From contig NC_089495.1 in the NCBI RefSeq assembly GCF_036850765.1, positions 21,792,875 to 21,856,874 of the forward strand: 64,000 nt of DNA, read 5' to 3'. Source of the DNA: Saccopteryx bilineata. Taxonomy: Eukaryota > Chordata > Mammalia > Chiroptera > Emballonuridae. Positions 23,741 to 35,164 of the stretch are shown piece after piece. Below the pieces are notes generated by a model. It was not told the DNA's origin and did not search any database. It was given only the letters and a program-made list of their open reading frames with translations. Both the position numbers and the translations under genes were made by a program. Every line of letters starts with the position of its first letter. The first letter of the stretch is position 1.

Positions 23741-23744
23741 GAAT

Positions 23745-24075
23745 TTTGTTTGTTGGTTGGTTTGATTTTTAGCAAGAGAGGGAGAGGGACAGACAGGGAC
23801 AAACAAGAAGGAAGAGAGATGAGAAGCATCAACTCATAGTTGCAGCATCCCAGCTGTTCATTGATTGTTCCCCAACATGTGCATGGATGGCGGGTGGTGG
23901 GCTCCAGCCAAACCAGTGACCCCTTGCTCAAGCCAGTGACCATGTGATCATGTCCACAATCCCACACTCAAGCTGAAAACCCCATACTCAATCCGGCGAC
24001 CTTGGGGTTTTGAACCTGGGTCCCTAGCCTCCCAGGCTGCTGCTTTATTCACTGTGCCTCTGTCCGGTCAGGCTT
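23745..24075 (-). mobile_element. Long tRNA-derived SINE, GCCTGACCAGG class (diverged)
   Basis: Ends cactgtgcctctgtccggtcaggc. Carries the gacagggacaaacaagaagg and 'caagccagtgaccatgtgat' modules of this class. Confidence 0.85.
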
Positions 24076-24788
24076 AAAAGGTATTTTTTGATCAGTTATT
24101 ATATATCCAACATTATGAGTAATCTAGAGGAAGCATTAGACATCATCCTTGCTCTTCAGGACCTTAAGCTGAAACTGGAGAGAAAACACTAAAGTACATT
24201 CAGTCAGGGAACACTTGTTGAGGGCCTATTGTGTGGGTAGCACGGTAATATATCCTAATTTTCCAGGAATTGTCTTATTTATGTTGCATTGGAGTAATTA
24301 TGAATATTAATCCTTCTAACTTTCAAAAGCCCTCTAGTTTAGATGAAGAATTATAGGGCTGCCGCAATGATGGGGAATGACAGGGCCTTAGAATCCTCAC
24401 TCCTGGCTGTCAGGTCAACAGAGAAAATTACCATGGCAACCAAGAACCTTGATAATTAGTGCTTTGTTAACAACAAGAATAGATATGATCACACCTTGGA
24501 TATTTTTTAGTTTCGGCGAGACAATTCTTATTACATGAGGCACTCACAGAAGCTATTTTGTGTGTTATTTAATCTAATGCTAATGCTATCTTCTCCAGGT
24601 TAAAATTCTGATCAGCATCTATGTCTCTGAGATGGGCTTAACGTATTTCTGATACATGTCAGATCTTTCATGTATGGGAAATAAATCCAGAAGAGGCCTC
24701 AAGGAACAGCCAACAGGTAAACTTTAGCAGCTTGTGTAGTCGACATAGAGAAAAGGGGCTTCAGGTCTCAGTGACCCGATTTAACAAC
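24076..24788. other. Intergenic, no recognised feature
   Basis: Around 24.19-24.35 kb a weak ancient-repeat pattern ('aacacttgttgagggcctat') is visible. Otherwise nothing recognised. Confidence 0.4.
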
Positions 24789-25469
24789 TGTTGGGCAGAT
24801 AAAATGTATTATGCTCACTTTGTTAAAGAGGCCGTTGCCCAGGTGATATTAATGTGTGTTGAGAATCCTTGTAGCCTGGGGCTTGGTTTTGGGATTAAGC
24901 CTTTCCTACCCTTTTTGATGTGGGATGGTACAATCCAATCATGCCTCAGAAAGTGACTTTGTATTAGAGACTTCCCTATTTTGTATATTGGATTAAGGGT
25001 TTGGATTTCTACACTATAAAATGGGGACAGAGCGGGAGTTTGCGGTCTTGGTTCCTGGGATGATAGCATGAGAGAGCAGAGGGAGCAGAGCAGAGAGCAG
25101 AAAGAGGCCATGTGGCCAGGAGAAGCAGCCAAGATGGCGGAGTGCTGAGTGAGATGCCAGTTTGTGCAGAGTTTGTATCTGGGATAAGGAAGGAGATGGG
25201 GAACAGAGGTGAATAAGGCTGGTGAGCTAGAAACCTTTGATTCTAGGAAACTCGGATAAGTCAGTGGCTTTGTGAGCACTGAATGTGAGTGGGTTTCGGA
25301 GCCCCGTGTGTGTTTTTACTTGCCCGCCAGGTGTAAGCTAGGATTAAAGACTATGTGGCCCACCAGTTTGTGGCTCCGTTGTTTCTTTACCGACTGTCCG
25401 AATCCAATGCGAACCTGCATGGGCCAGGCGGCTGTGATGGTGGCCCTGGCCGCGGCTCCTGGCTTTACA
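24789..25469 (+). mobile_element. Solo LTR with perfect 5-bp duplication
   Basis: Starts TGTTGGGCAGATAAA and ends CTTTACA, with acaac directly before and directly after. Contains the TATA-type motif acactataaaatgggg near 25.01 kb. It is the closest relative of the LTR at 11.72 kb, with the same 5' end and similar length. No internal retroviral sequence is attached. Confidence 0.94.
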
Positions 25470-25481
25470 ACAACCATGCTA

Positions 25482-25823
25482 GCCCTGGCCAACGGCTCAG
25501 CAGATAAAACATAGGCCTGCTGTACGGACATCAGGGCACACAGGAGAAGCAACCATCTGCTTCTCTCTCCCTACCTCTCCCTCTTCTCTCCCTCTTCCCC
25601 TCCCATAGCCAGTGGCTCCATTGGTTTGAGCAAGGGCCCCAGGCACTGAGGATAGCTCAGTTGGTCCAAGCAAGTCATCCTTAAGCGGAAAAAATAGCTC
25701 AGTTGATTTGACCATTGCCCCAGACAGAGGTTGCTGGGTGGATCCTGGTCAGGACACTTGCTAGAGTCTGTCTATTTCTCTTCCTCTCACTTAAAAAACA
25801 AAGCAAAACAAACAAAAACAACC
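25482..25823 (+). mobile_element. Composite tRNA-derived SINE variant
   Basis: Head gccctggccaacggctcagc, then the 'caggagaagcaaccatctgc' block and CT-rich spacer, and an A-rich tail (aaaacaaacaaaaac). The body differs from the standard class: it contains two further A-box-like phrases, 'gatagctcagttggtccaag' (about 25.65 kb) and 'aatagctcagttgatttgac' (about 25.69 kb). The flank acaaccatgc is repeated after the tail. Confidence 0.75.
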
Positions 25824-25900
25824 ATGCCTGAGTGTGTCCTCCAAGCCAAGCACTAAGCCTGGAGGTAGGAAATTGTGTGGGGCCTGTAAGGATCACTCTG

Positions 25901-26990
25901 TGTTGGTCAAATAAGTTTGTAAATATAATGTATAGGTTTGCTCGCTTATAGTTTGCCTTGGGTGTAGGGGACAGGCTGTAAGCAGGCAGGGTCCTTATAG
26001 CCTAAGGCTTAGTCTTAAGACTAAACCTTTCCCACCCTTTTAATACTCAAATCTTTTTTTTTTTTTTTTGTATTTTTCTGAAGCTGGAAACGGGGAGAGA
26101 CAGTCAGACATACTCCCGCATGCACCCGACCGGGATCCACCTGGCACGCCCACCAGGGGCGATGCTCTGCCCACCAGGGGGCGATGCTCTGCAGCGACCA
26201 GAGCCACTCCAGCGCCTGGGGCAGAGGCCAAGGAGCCATCCCCAGCGCCCGGGCCATCTTTGCTCCAATGGAGCCTTGGCTGCGGGAGGGGAAGAGAGAG
26301 ACAGAGAGGAAGGAGGGGGGGAGGTGGAGAAGCAAATGGGTGCTTCTCCTATGTGCCCTGGCCGGGAATCGAACCCAGGTCCCCCGCACACCAGGCCGAC
26401 GCTCCACCGCTGAGCCAACCGGCCAGGGCCAATACTCAGATCTTTTCAAAACTAAGCTTTTCCCCACACCCTTGACTGTTGCATGATGCGGCGTGGTACA
26501 CTCTTATGAGGAATACTATTTATGCCTCAGATAACTGGTTTTGTATCAGAGACTTTTAAATTTTATATTGGATTAAAGGTTTTGAGTTCTACACTATAAA
26601 ATGGGACAGACCTGGGGCTCACTCTCTCTGGGTTCCTGAAATTAGCATTACAGTGGAGAAGCAGCCAAGATGGTGGAGAGCTGGAGGAGAAGCCAGTTTG
26701 TGCAGAGTTTGTGCAGAGAGAAGGAGATGGGCAACAGAGGTAAATAAGGCTGGTGAGCTTGAAACCTTTGATTCTAGGAAAGTTGGATAAGTCAGTGGCT
26801 TTGGGAGCCCTGAATAAAAGAGAAATGTTTTCCCACTGTGTGTATTTCTTGCCTGCCAAGTGTGAGCTAGGATTAAAGTTCATGGCCCACCAGTTCTTGG
26901 CTCTGTTGTTTCATTACGGTCTGTTCTAATCAAATGTGAACCTGCATTAGCCAGGCGGCTGTGATGGTGGCCATGGCTACTGGCCATGCA
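25901..26990 (+). mobile_element. Solo LTR interrupted by a SINE
   Basis: Starts TGTTGGTCAAATAAG, the same 5' end type as the two LTRs at 22-23 kb, and has the motif acactataaaatggg near 26.59 kb. It ends near ggccatgca. Unlike the others it lacks an evident 5-bp duplication at the edges I chose (ctctg versus acttc), so the 3' edge is approximate or decayed. Confidence 0.82.
26053..26430 (-). mobile_element. tRNA-derived SINE inside an LTR
   Basis: Minus-strand CCCTGGCCGG-class copy ending gagccaaccggccagggcc. The LTR text aatactcaaatcttt / aatactcagatcttt is duplicated at its borders. Carries two tandem CCACCAGGGG(G)CGATG units; the full CTCF-like core is at 26171-26186. Confidence 0.95.
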
Positions 26991-27999
26991 ACTTCACATT
27001 GGTGGAAGGTGGGTCAACAGGTGGCAGGAGATGTGGCTATGTAGGTAAGCAGAGGCCACATTAAGAAGTATATTGACTTTAAAGCTTAGAAGTGAAATGG
27101 TACCTCATATACAGCTCCATCTCTAGGGCTCTGACTGCCCTGGCAGCCACCATATTTGCAGCAACCATATTTGCGTTTTCCAGGGTTCCTGCTGATCTCT
27201 GAAAACCTCTGCCTCCTCCGGAGCTCTGTTCACATGCAGCTGCTTACAATGCAGGCTTAGTTGTGCTGATGAGACAGTTTCTGGAGATCTGAGGCAAACA
27301 ATGCTCTCTAGAAAGAAACATCCAGTCCTGGGCAGATACCCCCATGCTTTGTGTCACCTCCAGGTGCTACAGAAGGACTGGTGCAGCAAGAACAATTGAT
27401 TCCCTGGGTCAAGGTAGTGGTGTTTATGTTCTTCCTGACTGTGCAGCAATTGCTGACAATGCTGGGCTGGCATCAAAGATCCTGCTGGCTCTTTGATTTT
27501 TCCTCCCACTGGTGAACTTGATGGCTCAAAAGGCCATGTGACCCAGGTTGCTGTACAACCTCCAGGCTGCTGGGTCCTGAAGTTTCTGCCCCTCGGAACT
27601 GCAATGTACCAATCAGGTGATCTTCTTTACTCTGGCAATGCACGTTCTTGGCAGCAGAAGCATAGCAGTATGGTTTGATGCATTAGGACAGGAAATTTAA
27701 ATTAAAAGGCTCATACTAATTTGGAATTAGCAAGTAGAATTCACCAAAGGGCAAAATGTAAAACCAGCAAGAAATGTTTCCAATCATGTGAGAGGAACAT
27801 ACCAACAAAGATATTGTTCATATAAGAGAATTATTAATAAATGGCCGGAAACTTCTAAAATCAAGTATAGATGTTTGTTTTCCAGTCCTCTAGACACAAA
27901 CACTAAGCGTGGTATCTAAGAAACATCTCTCTTAGGTACAAAGCAAGCCTTAAAGATGCTTGAAACGTTTTCCCTTCACTGATTTGCTTAAACATGTTT
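26991..27999. other. Intergenic, unassigned GC-moderate block
   Basis: 27.06-27.70 kb has a coding-like texture (many short frame pieces broken by stops), which could be an old processed pseudogene. I cannot match it to a protein and see neither a clear poly-A tail nor flanking duplication. Unresolved. Confidence 0.3.
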
Positions 28000-28373
28000 C
28001 TTTTTTTCTTTTTTTTTCATTTTTCCGAAGCTGGCAACGGGGAGGCAGTGAGACAGACTCCCGCATGCGCCTGACCGGGATTCACCCAGCACGCTCACCA
28101 GGGGGCGATGCTCTGCCCCTCTGGGGCGTCGCTCTGTTGCATCCAGAGCCATTCTAGCACTTGAGGCAGAGGCCATGGAGGCGTCCTTAGCACCTGGGCC
28201 AACTTGGTTCCAGTGGAGCCTCGGCTGCAGGAGGGGAAGAGAGAGACCGAGAGGAAGGAGGGGGGGGGTGGAGAAGCAAATGGGTGCTTCTCCTGTGTGC
28301 CCTGGCCGGGAATCGAACCCGGGACTCCTGCACGCCAGGCCAACGCTCTACCGCTGAGCCAACTGACCAGGGC
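28000..28373 (-). mobile_element. tRNA-derived SINE, CCCTGGCCGG class
   Basis: Minus-strand copy ending gagccaactgaccagggcc. The duplication acatgtttctttt is on both sides. Two tandem GC-rich units rather than three; CTCF-like core at 28095-28110 with one change (TCACCAGGGGGCGATG). Confidence 0.95.
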
Positions 28374-28629
28374 CTACATGTTTCTTTAGTTAGTATATAT
28401 ATATTTTTTCCTCCCTTGTATGAGTCTGACCATCGTTCATTTGGTGAGGAATCAATGGACTAAGGGGGTTTGAAGGATGTTCTCCCTCTTTCCATCCAAG
28501 AGATGGAAATCTTGAGAGAAAAAAAGTCCATAAGGTTATTGGGCCACAATTGTAGCTTATGCTGGGTCATATTGGTGCCGATCACTTTCATCCAAAATGC
28601 ACTGAAGTGTATGGTCTGCACTAGCTATT

Positions 28630-28815
28630 TTTAAAATTTATTAATTGATTTTAGAGAGAGAGCAAATGAGGGGGAGAGAGAGAGAGTGAGAGAGAAAGGC
28701 ATGGATTTGTTTTCCCACTTATCTACACATTTATGGGTCAATTTCTGAGCAGGATTGAACCTGCAACCTTGGAGTATCAGGATGATGCTTTAATCAACTG
28801 AGCTACCTGGCCAGA
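28630..28815 (-). mobile_element. tRNA-derived SINE, short class
   Basis: Runs from aaaatttattaattgatttt through the GA-rich spacer to caactgagctacctggccag. Same class as the copies at 4.2 and 12.5 kb. Confidence 0.8.
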
Positions 28816-29651
28816 TGAACTACTTGAAATATACATTGTATATTTGAAGTCATACAATTATGGTTATAACTGTAACTCTCTCAGGAGAGAACAGCAATTT
28901 AACAACCTCCCTTCTGAAGTTTCAGTCCAGGTTTCATTATCATTTACACCAGTGTTACTCCATCGGTCTCTGATGACATGAGAGGCTTGGTCCAGAAAAT
29001 AATCAATGCACTACTTCCTTGATGGAGAAAGCTGGGCTTTCAAAAAGCCCTCAGCTGAGGCCCAGAGTGCTTGCGGAGGTGGTTGACATGCAGAATGGAG
29101 CAAGCTCCTTCTGCTGCTGCAGAATGTTCACTTTGCAGACCAACATCTGTCGTAGACTGCTCTTTGGGAAGTTTTAACATGTACATTACTGTCACTTATG
29201 CCCTTTTTCTGATTTATAATTAATAATCTGCCTTAATTTTGAAAAACTAAATTTTGAAACAATCTCAAACTTAGAGAAAAGTTGCAAGAATAGAACAAAG
29301 ACCTGTAGAGCTTTCACCCATCCCCTTCTCAAGTGTTACGCTGTGCTTGCTAACAAAACTTCAGCTCTCAGTTACGATCCAGTCTCTCTCAAATGAGTTT
29401 ATGCCCTGGAATTCTGTGAAGATTACATTTTGTAGAATAACCTTCAACTTGGGTTTGTCTTCTGCTCCTTCATGATTAGCCTCAAGTTGTGCACTTTGAG
29501 CAGAATTGCGACAGAAGTGATTTTGTGTTCTCACAGCAACTTGTCAAGCGGCCCTTAATGTCACTTGGTCCCAATAACTTTGTGTCCCAGTAGTAATTTT
29601 GATCACTTGATTAAGATAGTATCTGCCTCATTTCTCTACTGTAAAGTTACT

Positions 29652-30056
29652 TTTTTCTTTTTTTTTTTTTTTTTCATTTTTCTGAAGCTGGAAACAGGGA
29701 GAGACAGTCAGACAGACTCCCGCATGCACCCGACCGGGATCCACCCGGCACGCCCACCAGGGGCGATGCTCTGCCCACCAGGGGGCGATGCTCTGCCCAT
29801 CCTGGGCATCGCCATGTTGCGACCAGAGCCACTCTAGCGCCTGAGGCAGAGGCCACAGAGCCATCCCCAGCGCCCGGGCCATCTTTGCTCCAATGGAGCC
29901 TTGGCTGCGGGAGGGGAAGAGAGAGACAGAGAGGAAGGCGCGGCGGAGGGGTGGAGAAGCAAATGGGCGCTTCTCCTGTGTGCCCTGGCCGGGAATCGAA
30001 CCCGGATCCTCCTCACGCTAGGCCGACGCTCTACCGCTGAGCCAACTGGCCAGGGC
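29652..30056 (-). mobile_element. tRNA-derived SINE, CCCTGGCCGG class
   Basis: Minus-strand full-length copy with flanking duplication agttacttttttctttt. Has three tandem GC-rich units; the full CTCF-like core is at 29775-29790. Confidence 0.95.
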
Positions 30057-30149
30057 GAGTTACTTTTTTCTTTTGTGATTAATAAGTATCCTGGTTATTT
30101 CATTACTCATTCTACTTTCATCAACTTGTTTTAGCAGCCATTGATGTTT

Positions 30150-30558
30150 CTTTTTTCTTTTTTTTTTTAAGTAGCTTGTTGGGTATGAGTTTTTTGTTGT
30201 TGTTTTTTTTATTTTTATTTATTAATTTTTTTACAGAGACAGAGAGGGAGTCAGAGGGATAGACAGGGATAGACAGACAGGAATGGAGACAGATGAGAAG
30301 CATCAATCATTAGTTTTTCATTGCGCGTTGCGACTTCTTAGTTGTTCATTGATTGCTTTCTCATATGTGCCTTGACTGCGGGCCTTCAGCAGAGTGAGTA
30401 ACCCCTTGCTGGAGCCAGCAACCCTGGGTCCAAGCTGGTGAGCTTTTTGCTCAAGCCAGATGAGTCCACACTCAAGCTGGCGACCTCGGGGTCTCGAACC
30501 TGGGTCCTTCCACGTCCCAGTTCAATGCTCTATCCACTGTGCCACCACCTGGTCAGGC
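30150..30558 (-). mobile_element. Long tRNA-derived SINE, GCCTGACCAGG class
   Basis: Ends ccactgtgccaccacctggtcaggcc. The duplication ccattgatgtttctt is on both sides. The left end is an unusually long T/A-rich tail complement. Confidence 0.92.
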
Positions 30559-31070
30559 CCATTGATGTTTCTTGCCTGAATCTATTATTACCATGATGTT
30601 TGCCAAATGGTAATTTCATAATTGGATCATTCCTTACACATTTATTAGCTGGCATTCTATAGTAAAGAGAAAATTTCTCATCTCCCATTTAAAAATTTTT
30701 TTTTGTTTATAAACAAATCAATTACTACTCATTATAATCTAGTATTCAGTGGCTTATAATACACTGTTATCATTGATTATTTTGATGCTCAAATTGACCC
30801 AGATTTTGACAGTAAAATCCCTGTGAAACTGGCTTCTGTGTCCTTTTGATATCTGCCCATCATTCTTGAGTGTTTCTTCTGCAACGAGCTGCTCATGGCT
30901 CATCTTATACTTTCCCTACCCAGCTCAGGATCAGCTAGTTCTTCAAGGAGTCTTGTCTCCTTTTCATAGAGATTGATATTTCGAAGCCAAAGTCTGGGTG
31001 CTAAGTGTGCCCTTTGCTGCTGAAGTGTTGCTTATCTTAGGTCTTCTCAGAGAACAGAGCTAGAAAACAT

Positions 31071-32639
31071 ATGTATTTTAGACATGCATGTTCACGTACA
31101 CATATATGTATCTACACATGGATACTTGTACAACTATCTCCCGTCTCTATTTCTCTGGGTCCCATTATCCTCAGTCCTTATGTTTATTTGCTGTCCCTTG
31201 GATGTAGCCACCCTCCCCTTTTATGAGTCTGCTTCTTTGCTCTGTTCTGACATTATCCTTGCAAAGGTCATCATTACTAGCTGTTACCAGCTGCCCCTGC
31301 CACCTTGTTCCAATGTCATCCTTGCTTAAGCCCTGTCACTCCCTGCTTGTGCCTTCCCAATGACTGTTGGACTGAATTAGGAAGACAAAAAAAAAAGAAG
31401 CCAACATTTTTTTTTCTTAATTAGAAGAAAAGGTAAGCAAAGGCAAAAATTGGGATTATCTGCAATGGTTATTCCTTTATTCACTATTATACCTTAGGAT
31501 TTAAACTATAAGACAACTCCTCTACCAGCATGGTGTGAATATTTACATGAAAGCGTCTCGCGTGTTTCTAAGTCTACATCAGGACTGTAATTATGGCCAG
31601 GAGGCGGGGAGGTCCTTGTGCATTCTGCAGCACATTTGGCTGCAGCAGCCTGGATAGGGTCGTCAGCACTGATTGTACTATTGTTACATCAGCAGAATAC
31701 TCCTCAACGGGCCTAGACATGCATCATGCCTAACGAAAGAGGAAGAAAAACCAAACAATTGATTTTTCAGTGGTTCTAACCAAGAGAGCCATTTCTGTTT
31801 AAATGAGCACCAGAAAAAGAAATGTGTTTCTATAGTCAGGGATGAGCGTTACCTAACTGTGAGCTCACAGTTCCCGGCACTTGGGCAACAGGGACTTCCT
31901 AGCCCTTCTCAGTTGATGTAAGCTCCTTGAGAGCAAGGGACAGGATGGAAGACTTGTGTAATTGCCCATGGTGACTTGCAATTAGTGGCCGGTTAATAGT
32001 TGATTCCCCGTTCCTGCTGGACCATTACCCATAACACCAGGTGAGGACTTGTGTCTCTTTTCTATAGTGTTTAAGGAGCCTCTACTGTTCACATTTTTGA
32101 TATGACTGACAGCTATCACCTTCTGAAATAGTTAAGAGGGGGCAAAAGCAGAAGTAAAGCCATTTTCTATTTCACCTTTGTTCCCTGCTACTGATTTAAA
32201 AGCTGGCAGGAGCTGATGCAAGAATGACCTTGATCAAGGTGGGCAAATGACCCTGCTGCTGAACGGCGCTACTTGAAGCTCAGGGCCAAGCAGCAGGATA
32301 GCCGTCTTGACCGCAGTCGGGGTCCTCGCGTTGGTGGCTGCCAGCACGAACTCTCTGTCCACCTTTCAGCACGTCTCCCAACCTTTCTGGGCCTCAGTGT
32401 CTGCATCTGTAAAATCGGAGCTTGGCCCTCATGCTCTCATAGTAGTCTGTGGCTCTACAGTTCTTTTACTCAGGTCTTATGAGACACCGTGATTTATGGC
32501 CACATGGCACAAGGATGATAAAGTGACAAGGAAAACTGAGAGTGAAAGTGTAGTTTATGATAACACTAGAAAGACCATCCTCTGGATACTAAAATGCAAA
32601 ACTCTTCGTGTGTGTGTGTGTGTTTGCTTACAATTATAG
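31071..32639. other. Intergenic, no recognised gene
   Basis: Unique-looking sequence. A weak MIR-like phrase ('gggcctcagtgtctgcatct') occurs near 32.39 kb and a short (GT)n at 32.61 kb. Confidence 0.4.
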
Positions 32640-34620
32640 GAAACACAGGAGAAAGCCACTTAAAGTTACTGTTGGGAGTTATTCTAAAATGTATATGAAA
32701 AGATAATCCCTGGAATAGCGAAGGCAATTGTGAAAAAGAAGAATGAAGTGGGAAGCATCACTATACCTGATATCAGATCATACTATAGAGCTAGAGTAAT
32801 CAAGACTGTGTGGTACTGGCAGAGGCAGAGGCATAGGCACATGTACATCAATGGGTAGGGAACCCAGATGTAAACCCACACAAATATGCCCAGCTGCTTT
32901 TTTTTTTTTTTTTTTTTACAGGGACAGAGAGTCAGAGAGAGAGGGATAGATAGGGACAGACAGACAGGAACGGAGAGAGATGAGAAGCATCAATCATCAG
33001 ATTTTGTTGAGACACCGTAATTGTTCATTGATTGCTTTCTCACATGTGCCATGACCATGGGCCTTCAGCAGACTGAGTAACCCCCTGCTCGAGCCAGTGG
33101 CCTTGGGTCCATACTAGTGAGCTTTTTGCTCAAGCCAGATGAGCCTGCACTCAAGCTGGCAACCCCAGGGTCTCGAACCTGGGTCCTTCCACATCCCAGT
33201 CCGATGCTCTATCCACTGCGCCACCGCCTGGTCAGGCCCCAGCTGCTTTTTGATGAAGATGCTAAAGCAGTTTAATGGAGGAAGGTCAGACTCTTTCACA
33301 AATAGTGCTGCAACAATGGATATCCACAGGGGAAAAGGAATGAACTTTGACCCGAGCCTCTCACTTTGTACAAAAATTAACTTACAATGAATTAGATATT
33401 TAAATTTAAAATATAAAACTATAAAACATTTGGAGGAAAACAGGAGAAAATCTTTGAGATTTAAGAGTAGACAAAATTCTTAGACTTGACACCAAAAGGC
33501 TGATTCCATAAAGGGAAAAATTTATAAACTAATTAAAAAGTACAGACTTTTGCTCTGAGAAAGTCCATGTGAAGAAGAGAAAAGGGAAAGTTGTAGATTA
33601 GGAGAAAGTATTTTTGAATTATGTATCTGGCAAATGACTAATAGCTACAATGTATAAAGAATTCACAAAACTCAACAGGTAAAAAATCCCCAAACAATTC
33701 AATTAGAAAATGGGTAAAATACATCAACAGACATTTCCCCATAGAATATACAAAGAAAGTAAATAAGCATGTGAAAAGATGTTCAACTCAATTAGCTGTT
33801 AGGGTAATGCAAATGAAAACCACAGTGAGATTATCACTATACACGTATCAGAATTGTTAAAATAAAATTCAGTGACACCACCCAAAGCTGACAAGCATGT
33901 GGAGAAACTGGACTCATTCCCAGAGGTGCACATTGGTACAGCTACTCTGGAAAACAGTCTGGCAGTTTCTTATACACTTAAACGTGGGATGGGGCTACCG
34001 TATGACACAGCAATTACACTCTGGGGCATTTGCCCCAGACAAATGAAAATTTATTTCCATATAACCTATACTTGAATGTTTGTAACAGCTTTATTTGTAG
34101 TAGCCCCAAACCAGAAACAACTCAAATGCTCTTCATTATAGTAATTGTTTAATAAACTGTAGACCATCTATATAATGGAATAATACTCAGCAATACAAAG
34201 GTATAAATTTGATATATGGAACAGCTTAGATGAATCTCCAGGGAATTACACTGAGTGGGAAAAGCCACCCCCCAAAGATGACATACTGTATGATTCCATT
34301 TATACAACATGCTCCAAATGACAAAATAGAGATGGAGAACAGATTGGTGGTTGCCAGAGATCAAGGACCGGGGCTTGGATGGCAGCCGGAGGCGGGGAGG
34401 AGGGGCAGGAGAGTCAGTGTGCCTATAAAAGGGCAAGATGGGAGATCTCTGTGGTGGAAGAAATGTTCCACTGCATCAGTTAACAACCTGATGGTGACAC
34501 TGTGCTACAGTTTTACCAGATGTCAGTTACCCTTGGGGAATCTTGGTAAAAGTCCATGGACTCTCTATTATTTCTTATAACTATATGTGAATCTACATTT
34601 ATCTCAAAATAAGAGGTTAA
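32640..34620 (+). mobile_element. LINE-1 3' fragment (ORF2 end and 3' UTR)
   Basis: Plus-strand L1 text: 'gaagcatcactatacctgat' and 'gagctagagtaatcaagact' (ORF2 C-terminal region), 'gtaatgcaaatgaaaaccac', 'ctggcagtttcttatacact', 'atgtttgtaacagctttatt', and 3' UTR phrases to 34.6 kb. 5'-truncated with many stops, so no functional ORF2. A SINE sits inside. Confidence 0.88.
32900..33237 (-). mobile_element. Long tRNA-derived SINE inside L1
   Basis: Ends cactgcgccaccgcctggtcaggc, flanked by the duplicated target cccagctgcttttt. It inserted into the L1 fragment after that fragment arrived. Confidence 0.94.
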
Positions 34621-35164
34621 AAAAAATTAAGGCTCTCTGTCTGGGCTTAGTGTGATGCAAGTACATGGAGTAAAATAAAAAAAAGTACAATTTGGGAGAA
34701 TAAACTAAAATAACCATTGGAAAGAGTGTAAATAACTTGGTGACAATGACATGTCTTTTTTTTCTCTGTTCCCCAGAGTACTTGGTCCCAATTATAACAA
34801 TGCCATAGAAGCACACAATAATTTTAAAATATTTTTGTTAGTATGGAATAGAAGTTGCTTTGTCCGGCTTAATTTTTGCATGAAAATGTAAGATACATAA
34901 GTACGATGCTAAGTACTTCAAATGTGGTTCTGTGTGAGAAGCTGATGATTGTTTTGTAAAAGGAGATGACAATTATCCTTGATAACACAACCAAAGCATA
35001 ACCGAAGCCCTTTTGCATACTACGGGGTTACATGGCTGTGTGTTTTCCTTCCTTAGGGGTTTTGTCTGTTAGCTGATTTTTGTTTTATTTTACAGGTTAT
35101 CCTTGAACTACATTCACTAGCACAGGAAGCAGGGGTTGTGACTTTCTAAGGAAAAGAGCCCGGG
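34621..35164. other. Intergenic, no recognised feature
   Basis: AT-rich lead-in to the minisatellite. No gene. Confidence 0.4.

Larger units (their letters stand above)
29240..31070. mobile_element. LINE-1 3' UTR remnant, interrupted by two SINEs
   Basis: Diagnostic phrases include 'aaacttagagaaaagttgca' then agaatagaacaaag near 29.28 kb, and 'tgatgctcaaattgacccag', 'ggcttctgtgtccttttgat' and 'ctcatcttatactttcccta' at 30.78-30.92 kb. These occur in old mammalian L1 3' regions. Orientation not assigned. SINEs at 29.65 and 30.15 kb split it. Confidence 0.55.

Noticed and set aside
22078..26990. A full provirus bounded by the clustered LTRs
   Set aside because: The DNA between neighbouring LTRs is a SINE or unique sequence, and the LTRs have different target duplications, so they are separate solo insertions.
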